A DNA stretch of 47,220 nt. Source: Parcubacteria group bacterium. Lineage in GTDB: Bacteria > Patescibacteriota > Patescibacteriia > UBA1558 > GWA2-36-10. Of this stretch, positions 24,436-31,734 are shown piece by piece (the first letter of the stretch is position 1; each line of letters opens with the position of its first letter). The notes under the pieces are model-generated. The model was given only the letters and a program-made list of their open reading frames with translations, was not told the origin of the DNA and made no database searches. Both the position numbers and the translations under genes were made by a program. The DNA is taken from positions 1-47,220 of the forward strand of contig PQAE01000007.1 in the NCBI GenBank assembly GCA_003104935.1, read 5' to 3'.

Positions 24436-25110
24436 TTATAATCTTATTTTACTGACATCTTCCAAGGGCTGCTTTTGGAATAAATCCGGATTATAGCTAT
24501 TATAATAGAGTTCAATCAAAGCTTGGGTGTTTAGCCGTTGATTATTCAGTCCCAAACTGGCTAATCCGGCAGAGATAAAATTACAGCGCTTGTTGAGCTG
24601 GGCGCTAAATTCTTCAAATCGTTTACGGCTGAGACTGACCAGTTTGGCGGCGCTAAAGACCGAGCCTAAACGGCTGCGAAAGCTACGGCCGGTATCGCTG
24701 ACGGCGCTATAAGGCACCACCAGATAAAACTTTTTACTCATGATTTTTTCCAAGGTCAGTAATTCGCTGATAAACTGTTTGTAATCAGCCGTCTGCATAC
24801 GCAAAAGCTCGTTTGTCTGTTCTTTTTGCACTTTATCCATGCGAGCCAGATAATCATCGATATTTAAAGGCCGAGACTGGATCACCACCTGCAGGGGATG
24901 ATCGATGGTGTTGAGAAAACTGATATAGCCGCTGATAATCGCCTTTTGTTCATCCTCGGACTTCAGGTCAAAATTAATCGAAGAGACTAAGATCACTCCC
25001 CGCACCGTACCGTCATTTAAAACCACCATGTCGTCGCGCACTTCGGCAATATCCAAATATTTTTGGGTGGCGACCGTGATTTTGTTGCCGGCTAATTTTT
25101 TATTCTTCAT
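24436..25110 (-). CDS. TraC-like domain protein
   Basis: A 224-aa protein without signal or membrane segment. It starts with KYLDIAEVRDDMVVLNDGTV, followed by GVILVSSINFDLKSEDEQ and VVIQSRPLNID, which is the pattern of the small TraC-like domain proteins that precede VirB4 ATPases in CPR and Firmicutes systems. It probably represents a split-off N-terminal module of the VirB4 machinery. It lies 10 bases upstream of the VirB4 gene and 6 bases after PrgI, so the three are one operon. Confidence 0.75.
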   Translation of the reverse strand: MKNKKLAGNKITVATQKYLDIAEVRDDMVVLNDGTVRGVILVSSINFDLKSEDEQKAIISGYISFLNTIDHPLQVVIQSRPLNIDDYLARMDKVQKEQTNELLRMQTADYKQFISELLTLEKIMSKKFYLVVPYSAVSDTGRSFRSRLGSVFSAAKLVSLSRKRFEEFSAQLNKRCNFISAGLASLGLNNQRLNTQALIELYYNSYNPDLFQKQPLEDVSKIRL

Positions 25111-25116
25111 AAATAT

Positions 25117-25590
25117 TTATGACTTGACGTTAAAACTGATATTATTTATTTTGTTGGCTTCGGCCTCGCCCTTGTAGACTCCGCCAGTATCGATAATCAG
25201 GGACAACTCGGATAATTTCCGGCTCGGTAAAAATGATTTTTTTACCACCGGCGCCACGGCCGTCTGCCGGTCTTCTTTATTTAATTTTTTAACCTGCATT
25301 TTGATGTAGAGTTTTTGCCATACCCGGATGCGGGGTTTTTTCATGGTCTGCACGACATTTAAGGCAAAAATATGAAAGGGCGCCCCGTTCACCCGATAAA
25401 AGGCCAGAAAAACTACCAAAATTATCACAAAAATACCTTCAAATAAAAATAAAGTGAAATCGGACAGCTTATAACTGATAAAAATGAACAAGGCGCCGAC
25501 CAGACAGATCACAAACTGCCGGACCGTGATCGGTCCCCAGATTTTGTTCTCATTATCGATAAATTGTGGCACTATAAATCTATTGTCCAT
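25117..25590 (-). CDS. PrgI family membrane protein
   Basis: A 157-aa protein with the PrgI signature: FIVPQFIDNENKIWGPITVRQ at the N-terminus, two closely spaced membrane helices (about 25-45 and 48-66), then VNGAPFHIFALN. PrgI is the VirB3-like inner-membrane component encoded beside VirB4 in Gram-positive-type conjugation systems. The C-terminal 60 residues are basic and probably cytoplasmic. Gene order PrgI - TraC-like - VirB4 supports the call. Confidence 0.85.
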   Translation of the reverse strand: MDNRFIVPQFIDNENKIWGPITVRQFVICLVGALFIFISYKLSDFTLFLFEGIFVIILVVFLAFYRVNGAPFHIFALNVVQTMKKPRIRVWQKLYIKMQVKKLNKEDRQTAVAPVVKKSFLPSRKLSELSLIIDTGGVYKGEAEANKINNISFNVKS

Positions 25591-25596
25591 AATAAT

Positions 25597-26997
25597 TTAA
25601 AATCTTAGGCGACGATTCAAGTCGGGAATGGAGTTAAACTCTTCTAGTGTCAGAGTTCTTTGTCCGGCTTTTTCTCTGGCCGCGATGATCTTACTCACCT
25701 CCTGTCCGGTCTGCATGCTTTCGATGCCGAGTTGCAGATAAAGCTGGTGGATCTCACTGCGACGCCAGGCCTCGATCCCCTGTGTTTTTTTGGTAAAAGA
25801 ATCGTGTTCCAAAACCTTTATCTTATCCGCTAAACGTTCGATTATTTCTCCGATAGTGGAGCCCAAGCGGCGGAAGTTTTCCAAACTCATCGCCTCCAGC
25901 TCGCCCACCGGGCCGGTCAATACGTGGCGCACCTGCGGCACGGCTTTAAAAACCACTTCCTTTTTACTGACCACATCGGTGATGGATTTTTTGGAAACCT
26001 CATTCTCTACCGGACGACTGACTCTAAAATCTGTTACTGGCGACTGAGATTTTGCCGGCAAAATAGGCATCGGTTTGACCGTTTCTGGTTTCTTTTCCGG
26101 AGATGATATGACAAAGCCGGCTTTGGCCGTGACCGGCGGCGGAGTAAAAGTATCGGCCGGTTTTGTCCAGGTAGGGGTCGGGACCGACGGCAAATCTTTA
26201 TCCAACTCTTGTAAAGCCTGGACAATCTCGCGATCAGGCTCGTTTTTGATCACTGGCTCTTTTTTTATTTCCGGTACCGGCGTAATTGCGGGAGCCGGGG
26301 AAAGCGTCGGCTTTTCCGAAAAAATTTTTACCGGCGATACTGTCGCCGCTTGATCCGCGGCCCGGACAACCAAACCTCCGGCCGCCTCCATCTTTATCTT
26401 CAGTCCTTTGACGACCGATAAGACATTATCTACTGTCTGGTCATTGAGCTTACCTTGTCGGCTGGCTACCTCGGTCAAGAGAGCCTCCCGCACGTTTAAA
26501 AATCTTTTGCGATTACGAAAAAAATCAAATATTAAATTGCTAAATTTTTCTTTGTTGGCTTCATCTAAATCCAATTTCTGCTTGTCCGTTAGGGCCTGAA
26601 CTATTTTTTCCAAAGAATATTTCTTACTGTCATCCTCAGGCAGATTTTTGGCGATATCTTCAGCTTGTTGCCGGTCGTCGGGGTGAAAATGCAATTCCGC
26701 TTTGGCAGTAGGTGGCAGAATGATGCCAGGACGAATCGGAATAAAATTATCCTGAGCCGGAGCGACCTTGAGTAAGGACTCCTCGGTTATCGGCAAGGAC
26801 AATTTTAGTATTTCATCCTTATTCTCACGCTCACTTTTCTCTTTTTCCTCCTCTTCTAAAAGCTCCTTTAAACGGTCGGGGTAATTTTGAAAACGCAGAC
26901 GCTTTAATTTGCCGCTTAATCTGTCCTTGACCAGCAAATTAGCTTCCCAATTGGCACTAAAAACATTTTTGTCTTTTTTTACATTTAAGGCAACCAT
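25597..26997 (-). CDS. hypothetical protein of the secretion operon
   Basis: A 466-aa hydrophilic protein without signal or membrane segments. The first 190 residues are charged and helical (DRLKELLEEEEKEKSEREN), the middle (about 215-340) is Pro/Lys/Val-rich and probably disordered, and the last 100 residues are helical again (SLENFRRLGSTIGEIIERL). No known family is recognised. It is the first gene after the promoter at 27031-27060 and ends 6 bases before PrgI. It may be a cytoplasmic regulator or adaptor of the apparatus, which is only inferred from position. Confidence 0.7.
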   Translation of the reverse strand: MVALNVKKDKNVFSANWEANLLVKDRLSGKLKRLRFQNYPDRLKELLEEEEKEKSERENKDEILKLSLPITEESLLKVAPAQDNFIPIRPGIILPPTAKAELHFHPDDRQQAEDIAKNLPEDDSKKYSLEKIVQALTDKQKLDLDEANKEKFSNLIFDFFRNRKRFLNVREALLTEVASRQGKLNDQTVDNVLSVVKGLKIKMEAAGGLVVRAADQAATVSPVKIFSEKPTLSPAPAITPVPEIKKEPVIKNEPDREIVQALQELDKDLPSVPTPTWTKPADTFTPPPVTAKAGFVISSPEKKPETVKPMPILPAKSQSPVTDFRVSRPVENEVSKKSITDVVSKKEVVFKAVPQVRHVLTGPVGELEAMSLENFRRLGSTIGEIIERLADKIKVLEHDSFTKKTQGIEAWRRSEIHQLYLQLGIESMQTGQEVSKIIAAREKAGQRTLTLEEFNSIPDLNRRLRF

Positions 26998-27030
26998 AGA
27001 TTAGCTAAAAACTATCTTTAGTATTAGTAT

Positions 27031-27060
27031 ATTATAACATATTTTACCGCGCGTCGCCAA
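27031..27060 (-). promoter_or_regulatory. extended -10 promoter of the PrgI-VirB4 block
   Basis: Minus-strand TGTTATAAT (TATAAT at 27036-27031) with a weak TTGGCG -35 at 18 bp. The same AAATATGTTATAATATA context recurs at the 43700 promoter. Confidence 0.55.
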
Positions 27061-27110
27061 TAATAAAAATGCCTAGATTATTCGTGCCTTTGTTGGCTTA
27101 TTTTGAGCTC

Positions 27111-27147
27111 TGAAAACAAAAAACCCATCGCGTCAGAGGCGACGGGT
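27111..27147 (-). terminator. intrinsic terminator of the rpsF-efp operon
   Basis: On the minus strand ACCCGTCGC and GCGATGGGT pair with one mismatch around a seven-base loop, followed by TTTTTTGTTTT. Confidence 0.8.
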
Positions 27148-27162
27148 CCTAGTGCAAACTTA

Positions 27163-27723
27163 TTAATTAGCCCTTTCCACGTATTCTCTGGTTTCTGTAT
27201 TCACTACGACTTTATCCCCGGATTTTATAAACAAAGGAGTGCGGATCTCTAAACCATTACTGAGAGTGACTGTCTTAGTCGCTGCCCCGGCGCTATTACC
27301 CTTGACCCCATCCGGAGCCGAGTCTACGGTCAAAATTATCTTGGTGGGCAGAGTGACGGAAACCGGTTTTTCGTTAAAAAGTAAAACATCAACCACTTGA
27401 CCTTCAGTCAAATACGTTACTATGTCGCCCAGGGTCTTGGCGGAAAACTGAAACTGTTCAAAGGTATTGCCGTCCATGAAAAAATATTCTTCACCCTGAT
27501 TATACAAAAAATTTGCCTGGATGTGGCCTAAGTCTGCCATTTCCACGCTGTCCGCGCCGGAAAAACTCCTCTCTAAGGTATTGCCGGTAACCAAATTTTT
27601 TAATTTGGTTTTAACCACTGCCCCGCCACGGGCCTGCTTGATGTGCTGGTAAAAAACCACCTGGTACGGTTCATTGTCGATGGCAATGAAACGGCCGGGC
27701 TTGATATCGCTGAGTGATGACAT
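27163..27723 (-). CDS. efp: elongation factor P
   Basis: A 186-aa three-domain EF-P. It starts with SLSDIKPGRFIAIDNEPYQV and contains the KOW-like first domain and the conserved C-terminal GLEIRTPLFIKSGDKVVVNT. EF-P relieves ribosome stalling at consecutive prolines. The tip of the first loop reads KQARGGAVVKTK, placing Arg32 where E. coli has the modified Lys34. It is the last gene of rpsF-ssb-rpsR-efp, six bases after rpsR, with the terminator right behind it. Confidence 0.95.
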   Translation of the reverse strand: MSSLSDIKPGRFIAIDNEPYQVVFYQHIKQARGGAVVKTKLKNLVTGNTLERSFSGADSVEMADLGHIQANFLYNQGEEYFFMDGNTFEQFQFSAKTLGDIVTYLTEGQVVDVLLFNEKPVSVTLPTKIILTVDSAPDGVKGNSAGAATKTVTLSNGLEIRTPLFIKSGDKVVVNTETREYVERAN

Positions 27724-27729
27724 AATTTA

Positions 27730-27948
27730 TTATTTTACGACAAAGGGAAGCAGAGCCATAAAACGCGCGCGTTTGATAGCGGTAGTCACGCCTCTCTGAT
27801 GTTTGGAACAAACACCGCTACGGCGCTTGGGTACGATCTTGCCGTAAGAGGAGGTAAACTTCTTGATCTGCTGCCAGTCCTTATAATCAACGTATTCAAT
27901 GCCGCTGACGCAGAAAAAACAATATTTATCTTTGATTCTTTTATGCAT
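27730..27948 (-). CDS. rpsR: 30S ribosomal protein S18
   Basis: A 72-aa basic protein with the S18 core (VDYKDWQQIKKFTSSYGKI, then KHQRGVTTAIKRARFMALLP). It keeps Cys10-x2-Cys13 and a later Cys-x2-His, so it is likely the zinc-binding form. S18 pairs with S6 on the small-subunit platform, and the gene order rpsF-ssb-rpsR is the widespread bacterial one. Confidence 0.97.
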   Translation of the reverse strand: MHKRIKDKYCFFCVSGIEYVDYKDWQQIKKFTSSYGKIVPKRRSGVCSKHQRGVTTAIKRARFMALLPFVVK

Positions 27949-27975
27949 ATATATTATTAGCTCTAAAAAAATTTA

Positions 27976-28446
27976 TTAAAAAGGGATGTCTTCGATGCTG
28001 ATCTCCTCTTCCGGCAAATCCGAACCAGTCTTGGCCGAGGTCGTGCTGGCTGAAGGGCCAGCGGGCCGACTGACCGGCTCCGGTTGTTCAAAGTTATTGC
28101 CGCCGCTGTTACTACCTCCGGCACGATCAAGCATGATCATATTGTCGGCGATAATCTCCGTACGATATCTCTTGACGCCATTAGGGTCATCCCAGGAGCG
28201 AGTCTGTAGGCGTCCCTCAATATATACTTTAGAACCTTTCTTGAGATACTGAGCGGTGATGTCGGCTAGGCGACGCCAGGCGACGATATTGTGAAATTCG
28301 GCCTTTTCCTGACGGCTACCGTCGGCGCCCTTCCAGATCAGATTAGTAGCGATAGAAAAAGAGCTGACATTTTGACCATTGGGTGTAGTGCGTAATTCCG
28401 GATCACGGACCACATTGCCAATAATCATGACTTTGTTGAGATCCAT
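27976..28446 (-). CDS. ssb: single-stranded DNA-binding protein
   Basis: A 156-aa SSB with the OB fold (KVMIIGNVVRDPELRTTPNG, SFSIATNLIW, KKGSKVYIEGRLQTRSW) in residues 1-105. A flexible Ser/Gly/Pro-rich linker and the acidic interaction tip EEISIEDIPF follow. It coats single-stranded DNA and recruits repair proteins through that tip. It lies between rpsF and rpsR as in most bacteria. Confidence 0.97.
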   Translation of the reverse strand: MDLNKVMIIGNVVRDPELRTTPNGQNVSSFSIATNLIWKGADGSRQEKAEFHNIVAWRRLADITAQYLKKGSKVYIEGRLQTRSWDDPNGVKRYRTEIIADNMIMLDRAGGSNSGGNNFEQPEPVSRPAGPSASTTSAKTGSDLPEEEISIEDIPF

Positions 28447-28465
28447 ATGATTGTTATCTTATATA

Positions 28466-28945
28466 TTAATTAAGCTCTGCTGGTCCTTTTTCCAATATTT
28501 CATCCAATCTCTTGTCAATATCATCCAAATCATTTAAATTCATATCTGAAATTGGAGTAGGCGCGATTGGTTCGCGCGGCGACGAATTAAAGTCAACTTT
28601 TTTCGCCTTTTCCGTAAGCGGTCTTTCCCGGCGCACCTTTTTTGGTTGCAGAGCCGCTCCTTCCAGCTTGATAATCAGGTAGCGTAAAATGTTGTTATTA
28701 TGCTTAAGCTGAGTGTCTAACTCTTTCAGCGTACTGCGATCATCCAGAGTAAATCGGATATACATATAAAAACCATTTTTTTGCTTTTGGATGGGATAAG
28801 CCAGTTTGCGGCGCCCCACGGCCTCAAAACGGCTATCGTTCTGAGCTTTAGCTTTTTCTAAATATGATAAAATCTCCCGCTGGATGGCGAGATGTTCGGT
28901 TTCCGGTATAGCACCGGAGATAATAAAAGATAGTTCGTACTTCAT
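28466..28945 (-). CDS. rpsF: 30S ribosomal protein S6
   Basis: A 159-aa S6 homologue: KYELSFIISGAIPETEH opens the ferredoxin-like fold, GRRKLAYPIQKQKNGFYM and NNNILRYLIIKLE are typical. A C-terminal extension of about 50 residues, Lys/Pro and then acidic, makes it longer than the usual 95-135 residues. It is the first gene of the rpsF-ssb-rpsR-efp operon, with a good promoter 17 bases upstream. Confidence 0.95.
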   Translation of the reverse strand: MKYELSFIISGAIPETEHLAIQREILSYLEKAKAQNDSRFEAVGRRKLAYPIQKQKNGFYMYIRFTLDDRSTLKELDTQLKHNNNILRYLIIKLEGAALQPKKVRRERPLTEKAKKVDFNSSPREPIAPTPISDMNLNDLDDIDKRLDEILEKGPAELN

Positions 28946-28961
28946 CGGATATTTTAATTAC

Positions 28962-28990
28962 CTTATAGTCAAAGCTACAAGGGCTGACAA
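28962..28990 (-). promoter_or_regulatory. promoter of rpsF-ssb-rpsR-efp
   Basis: Minus-strand TTGTCA (28990-28985), a 17-bp spacer and TATAAG (28967-28962). The predicted leader is only about 10 bases, so no S6:S18 leader motif has room in this transcript. Confidence 0.6.
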
Positions 28991-29019
28991 CCTATTATAT
29001 TATAGGTCCAGCGTGGTTA

Positions 29020-29080
29020 ATTTCCGCCCCGAGCCGTAGCGCGGTGCGGACCCGCACGTCGCTTGGCGCGGGCGGGAAAT
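29020..29080. repeat. GC-rich imperfect palindrome
   Basis: ATTTCCGCCCC and GGGCGGGAAAT form an outer stem with one bulge, and GTGCGG-AC-CCGCAC forms an inner perfect stem. It is strikingly GC-rich between AT-rich promoter regions of divergent genes. It may be a REP-like element or a transposed hairpin. Confidence 0.55.
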
Positions 29081-29177
29081 ATAATGAACTGCCGATACTT
29101 TAACATAAAAAATATCTCCAGTCAAGGATAAAAAGGTCTTATATTTAGGCCGAAAATATGCTAAGATAAAGCCAATT

Positions 29178-30374
29178 ATGAAAATGCAAATCTTTATTTT
29201 GGGACAGTCTAGCGACCTGGCCAAACAAGAACTGATTACTATTATCCAAGGTCAGGGTGGAAAAATATCCCATATCGGGTCTAATTTTATTATCGGCCAA
29301 AGCCCCCGGCACGCCGAAGAACTACAGGCTATGTTGGGCGGTACCATAAAGATCGGCAACTACTTGGGCGATCTACGGCAACTGGAAGATCTGACGGCTC
29401 AAACTTGGACCGAGTATTTACGTCCTTTTTTACATGAAAACAAAAAAAATAATTTTGGTTTTAGCTTATACAATGCTCCCCGCTCTGCTTATCAAACTGC
29501 TCAACGACTGGCGCTAGCCACAAAAAAAATACTAATTGCCGAAAAATATAAAGCCCGACTGGTCAGTAGCCGCGCGCCGGAGTTATCCTCGGTCATAGTC
29601 AGTAAAAATGATTTATTGCAAAAAGAGCTATTAATCATTAAACAAGATCAACGTTGGCTACTGGGACTGACCCAAACCGTGCAGGATTTCGGTAAATATG
29701 GCGAACGGGATATGGGCCGCCCGGCCCGCGACGACCGCTCCGGCATGCTCCCACCTAAAGTAGCCCAGATGATGATCAATCTGGCCGGACCAAACAGGGA
29801 AAAAAATATTTTAGACCCTTTTTGCGGCTCCGGTACTATCCTCCAAGAAGCCATGCTCCTGGGCTATGCCCAAATCCGGGGTACTGACCTCAGCCAACGG
29901 GCCGTTTCCGACTGCCGGCAAAACCTAGAGTGGTTGCAACAACAGTTTCGGCTGGAAACTGACTATTCTGTAGAGCCGGTCGATGCCCGCGATCTGAATC
30001 AAAAAATAGCCGCCGCTTCCCTGGACCTGATCGTCAGCGAGCCCTTTATGGGCGATGCCCGCCAACTCCACCGCCAAGATAATATCCACCAATTAATGAC
30101 GGTAAAAAAAGAGCTGGAAAATCTCTACTACAAAACATTTGTCCAGTTTCATACTATTTTGAAAAATGACGGGCGGATAATTTTTGTTTTTCCGATCTTT
30201 AATGTCGGCGGGCAGAAAATCAGCACTCTGGCCAAAGAAAATCTGGAAAAAATAGGCTTTAAAATGATTTTACCTAACATAAAATCAGCCGGTCTTTCTG
30301 CGGCGGGCAATATTATCTACAGTCGCGAACACCAATTAGTGCAACGGGAAATTACTCTTTGGCAAAAAAAATAA
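29178..30374 (+). CDS. TRM11/TrmG10-like RNA methyltransferase
   Basis: A 398-aa protein. Residues 1-160 resemble a THUMP-containing RNA-binding region. The Rossmann methyltransferase domain follows, with ARPARDDRSGMLPPKVAQMM before motif I DPFCGSGTILQEA (near residue 215) and the catalytic motif IV VSEPFMGD (near 290). Known relatives form N2-methylguanosine in tRNA, and SEPF in place of DPPY is typical of one subgroup. It is transcribed alone on +, divergent from rpsF. Exact tRNA position is not deducible. Confidence 0.8.
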   Translation: MKMQIFILGQSSDLAKQELITIIQGQGGKISHIGSNFIIGQSPRHAEELQAMLGGTIKIGNYLGDLRQLEDLTAQTWTEYLRPFLHENKKNNFGFSLYNAPRSAYQTAQRLALATKKILIAEKYKARLVSSRAPELSSVIVSKNDLLQKELLIIKQDQRWLLGLTQTVQDFGKYGERDMGRPARDDRSGMLPPKVAQMMINLAGPNREKNILDPFCGSGTILQEAMLLGYAQIRGTDLSQRAVSDCRQNLEWLQQQFRLETDYSVEPVDARDLNQKIAAASLDLIVSEPFMGDARQLHRQDNIHQLMTVKKELENLYYKTFVQFHTILKNDGRIIFVFPIFNVGGQKISTLAKENLEKIGFKMILPNIKSAGLSAAGNIIYSREHQLVQREITLWQKK

Positions 30375-30440
30375 CCCTGCGGCGCTGATCGATTTCCCGC
30401 CTGAGGCGGGCAAGTGGTTCGACTGAGCGCTACCGGGTTG
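30373..30440. repeat. REP-like hairpin between convergent genes
   Basis: A perfect CCCGCC-TGA-GGCGGG hairpin at 30396-30410 is nested in a weaker outer pairing (GCGCT at 30382 with AGCGC at 30426). It separates the converging methylase and 416-aa genes and has no T tract, so its role as terminator is uncertain. Confidence 0.6.
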
Positions 30441-30455
30441 TACTTTTGACGAAAT

Positions 30456-31706
30456 CTAAGCGACTATATCTAACTCGTCCAGCCAGACCAGTTTGTCGCG
30501 CAAGACCTGTAAAGCACGCCAGCGTAACTCGCCCACCGCTTCATCAAAATAGACCAAAGGTGTGTCACCTTCCAAGATATTAGTCAGATAAAAAGCCACT
30601 AAGGCCGTGTCCGCACCTAGAGCTAGCTTGTCGGCGAGTATCATCTCAAAAAACAAGCGACGACTGATCGCTAAGTCCTGGTTTTGGTCAAAATTATGCT
30701 CCACACTATAACCAAAACGGACGCTGATAAACCGACGCAGAACATTGATAAAACGGTTATCCTCTTTGATCATGGCGTCTAAAGCCCGCCTTTCTATCAG
30801 CAGACGCAAACAACTCACAACCTTATCTTTGTCCAGTAGCCCCAACGCCTGCCAGAGCACATCTCGGAGCTTGTAAGCATCACCTCCGGCTTCGGACATT
30901 AATATAGCTCCGGAAAGCAGGCGACTATCCAGCGCCATCAATCTTTGCTCAATCTCATCCAGGAGCTCTTTGGTATTTTTGACCGGGACAGGCGCCTCGG
31001 CTTTTTTAAATTCGGATATTTTCACCAGGAACCCGCCAGTATCAATTTGTACTTTTGCATCATCATCGTAGGAAATAAGCACAAAGCGCAGAGATTCCTT
31101 ATCGGCCTCATTGAGCGCCAAAGCATTGGCATTTTTAGAAAGATATTTAGCTCTTTCCAGAGAACCGTGTTGTCCAGCACCGGTAAAATGTATATAATCC
31201 TTGATCCAATTATCTATAGTCGGCGCTACCAGGCGGCCTTCCTTGTCTATAATCTTGCTATTGGTCAGCCGACTGTCTTTGAAGCCACTGTACTGTTCAA
31301 TCGCCTCCCGGATAGTCAGATCAAAAGACGCTGGTATGCCGCCGGTTTCGTTTTCGGACTGGGGTAGATGTTGCCAGCGAGGCACTTTTCCGCCCAGGCG
31401 CAGAATCAGTCGGTCAACGTCTTCCAAAAAATCCTGCAAAGGCCACAAAATCTTGTAAGCCATATCTAAGGTAATGGCCCGCAAGTCATAGTACTCGGCT
31501 CTTTCCATGTCTTCCAAATGGTTGGGCAGATCCAAGACCGGCAAACTTTTAAAAAAAACACTTCTTTCCAAACCTAACAAAAAAGCCATCTGGTCTCTGT
31601 TCAGACCATAAATATCGGCAATCTCGCCATTGCCCTGGCTGATTTCCGGACTAGCAATAAACTTTCTTACCCCTTCCGGTAATTCTGAAAAATTGCTATA
31701 AGCCAT
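30456..31706 (-). CDS. hypothetical protein downstream of the VirB6-like gene
   Basis: 416 aa starting MAYSNFSELPEGVRKFIASP at 31706. A longer frame to 31784 would overlap the upstream gene, and its extra N-terminus looks unlike protein. The protein is largely helical and soluble, with LNRDQMAFLLGLERSVFF near residue 40 and a central stretch FTGAGQHGSLERAKYLSKN. No signal, membrane segment or catalytic motif is recognised. It follows the VirB6-like gene by 28 bases and is probably cotranscribed, so a cytoplasmic role in the apparatus is possible. Confidence 0.7.
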   Translation of the reverse strand: MAYSNFSELPEGVRKFIASPEISQGNGEIADIYGLNRDQMAFLLGLERSVFFKSLPVLDLPNHLEDMERAEYYDLRAITLDMAYKILWPLQDFLEDVDRLILRLGGKVPRWQHLPQSENETGGIPASFDLTIREAIEQYSGFKDSRLTNSKIIDKEGRLVAPTIDNWIKDYIHFTGAGQHGSLERAKYLSKNANALALNEADKESLRFVLISYDDDAKVQIDTGGFLVKISEFKKAEAPVPVKNTKELLDEIEQRLMALDSRLLSGAILMSEAGGDAYKLRDVLWQALGLLDKDKVVSCLRLLIERRALDAMIKEDNRFINVLRRFISVRFGYSVEHNFDQNQDLAISRRLFFEMILADKLALGADTALVAFYLTNILEGDTPLVYFDEAVGELRWRALQVLRDKLVWLDELDIVA

Positions 31707-31734
31707 TAAAAATAATAAAATTAATTTATTGGTC

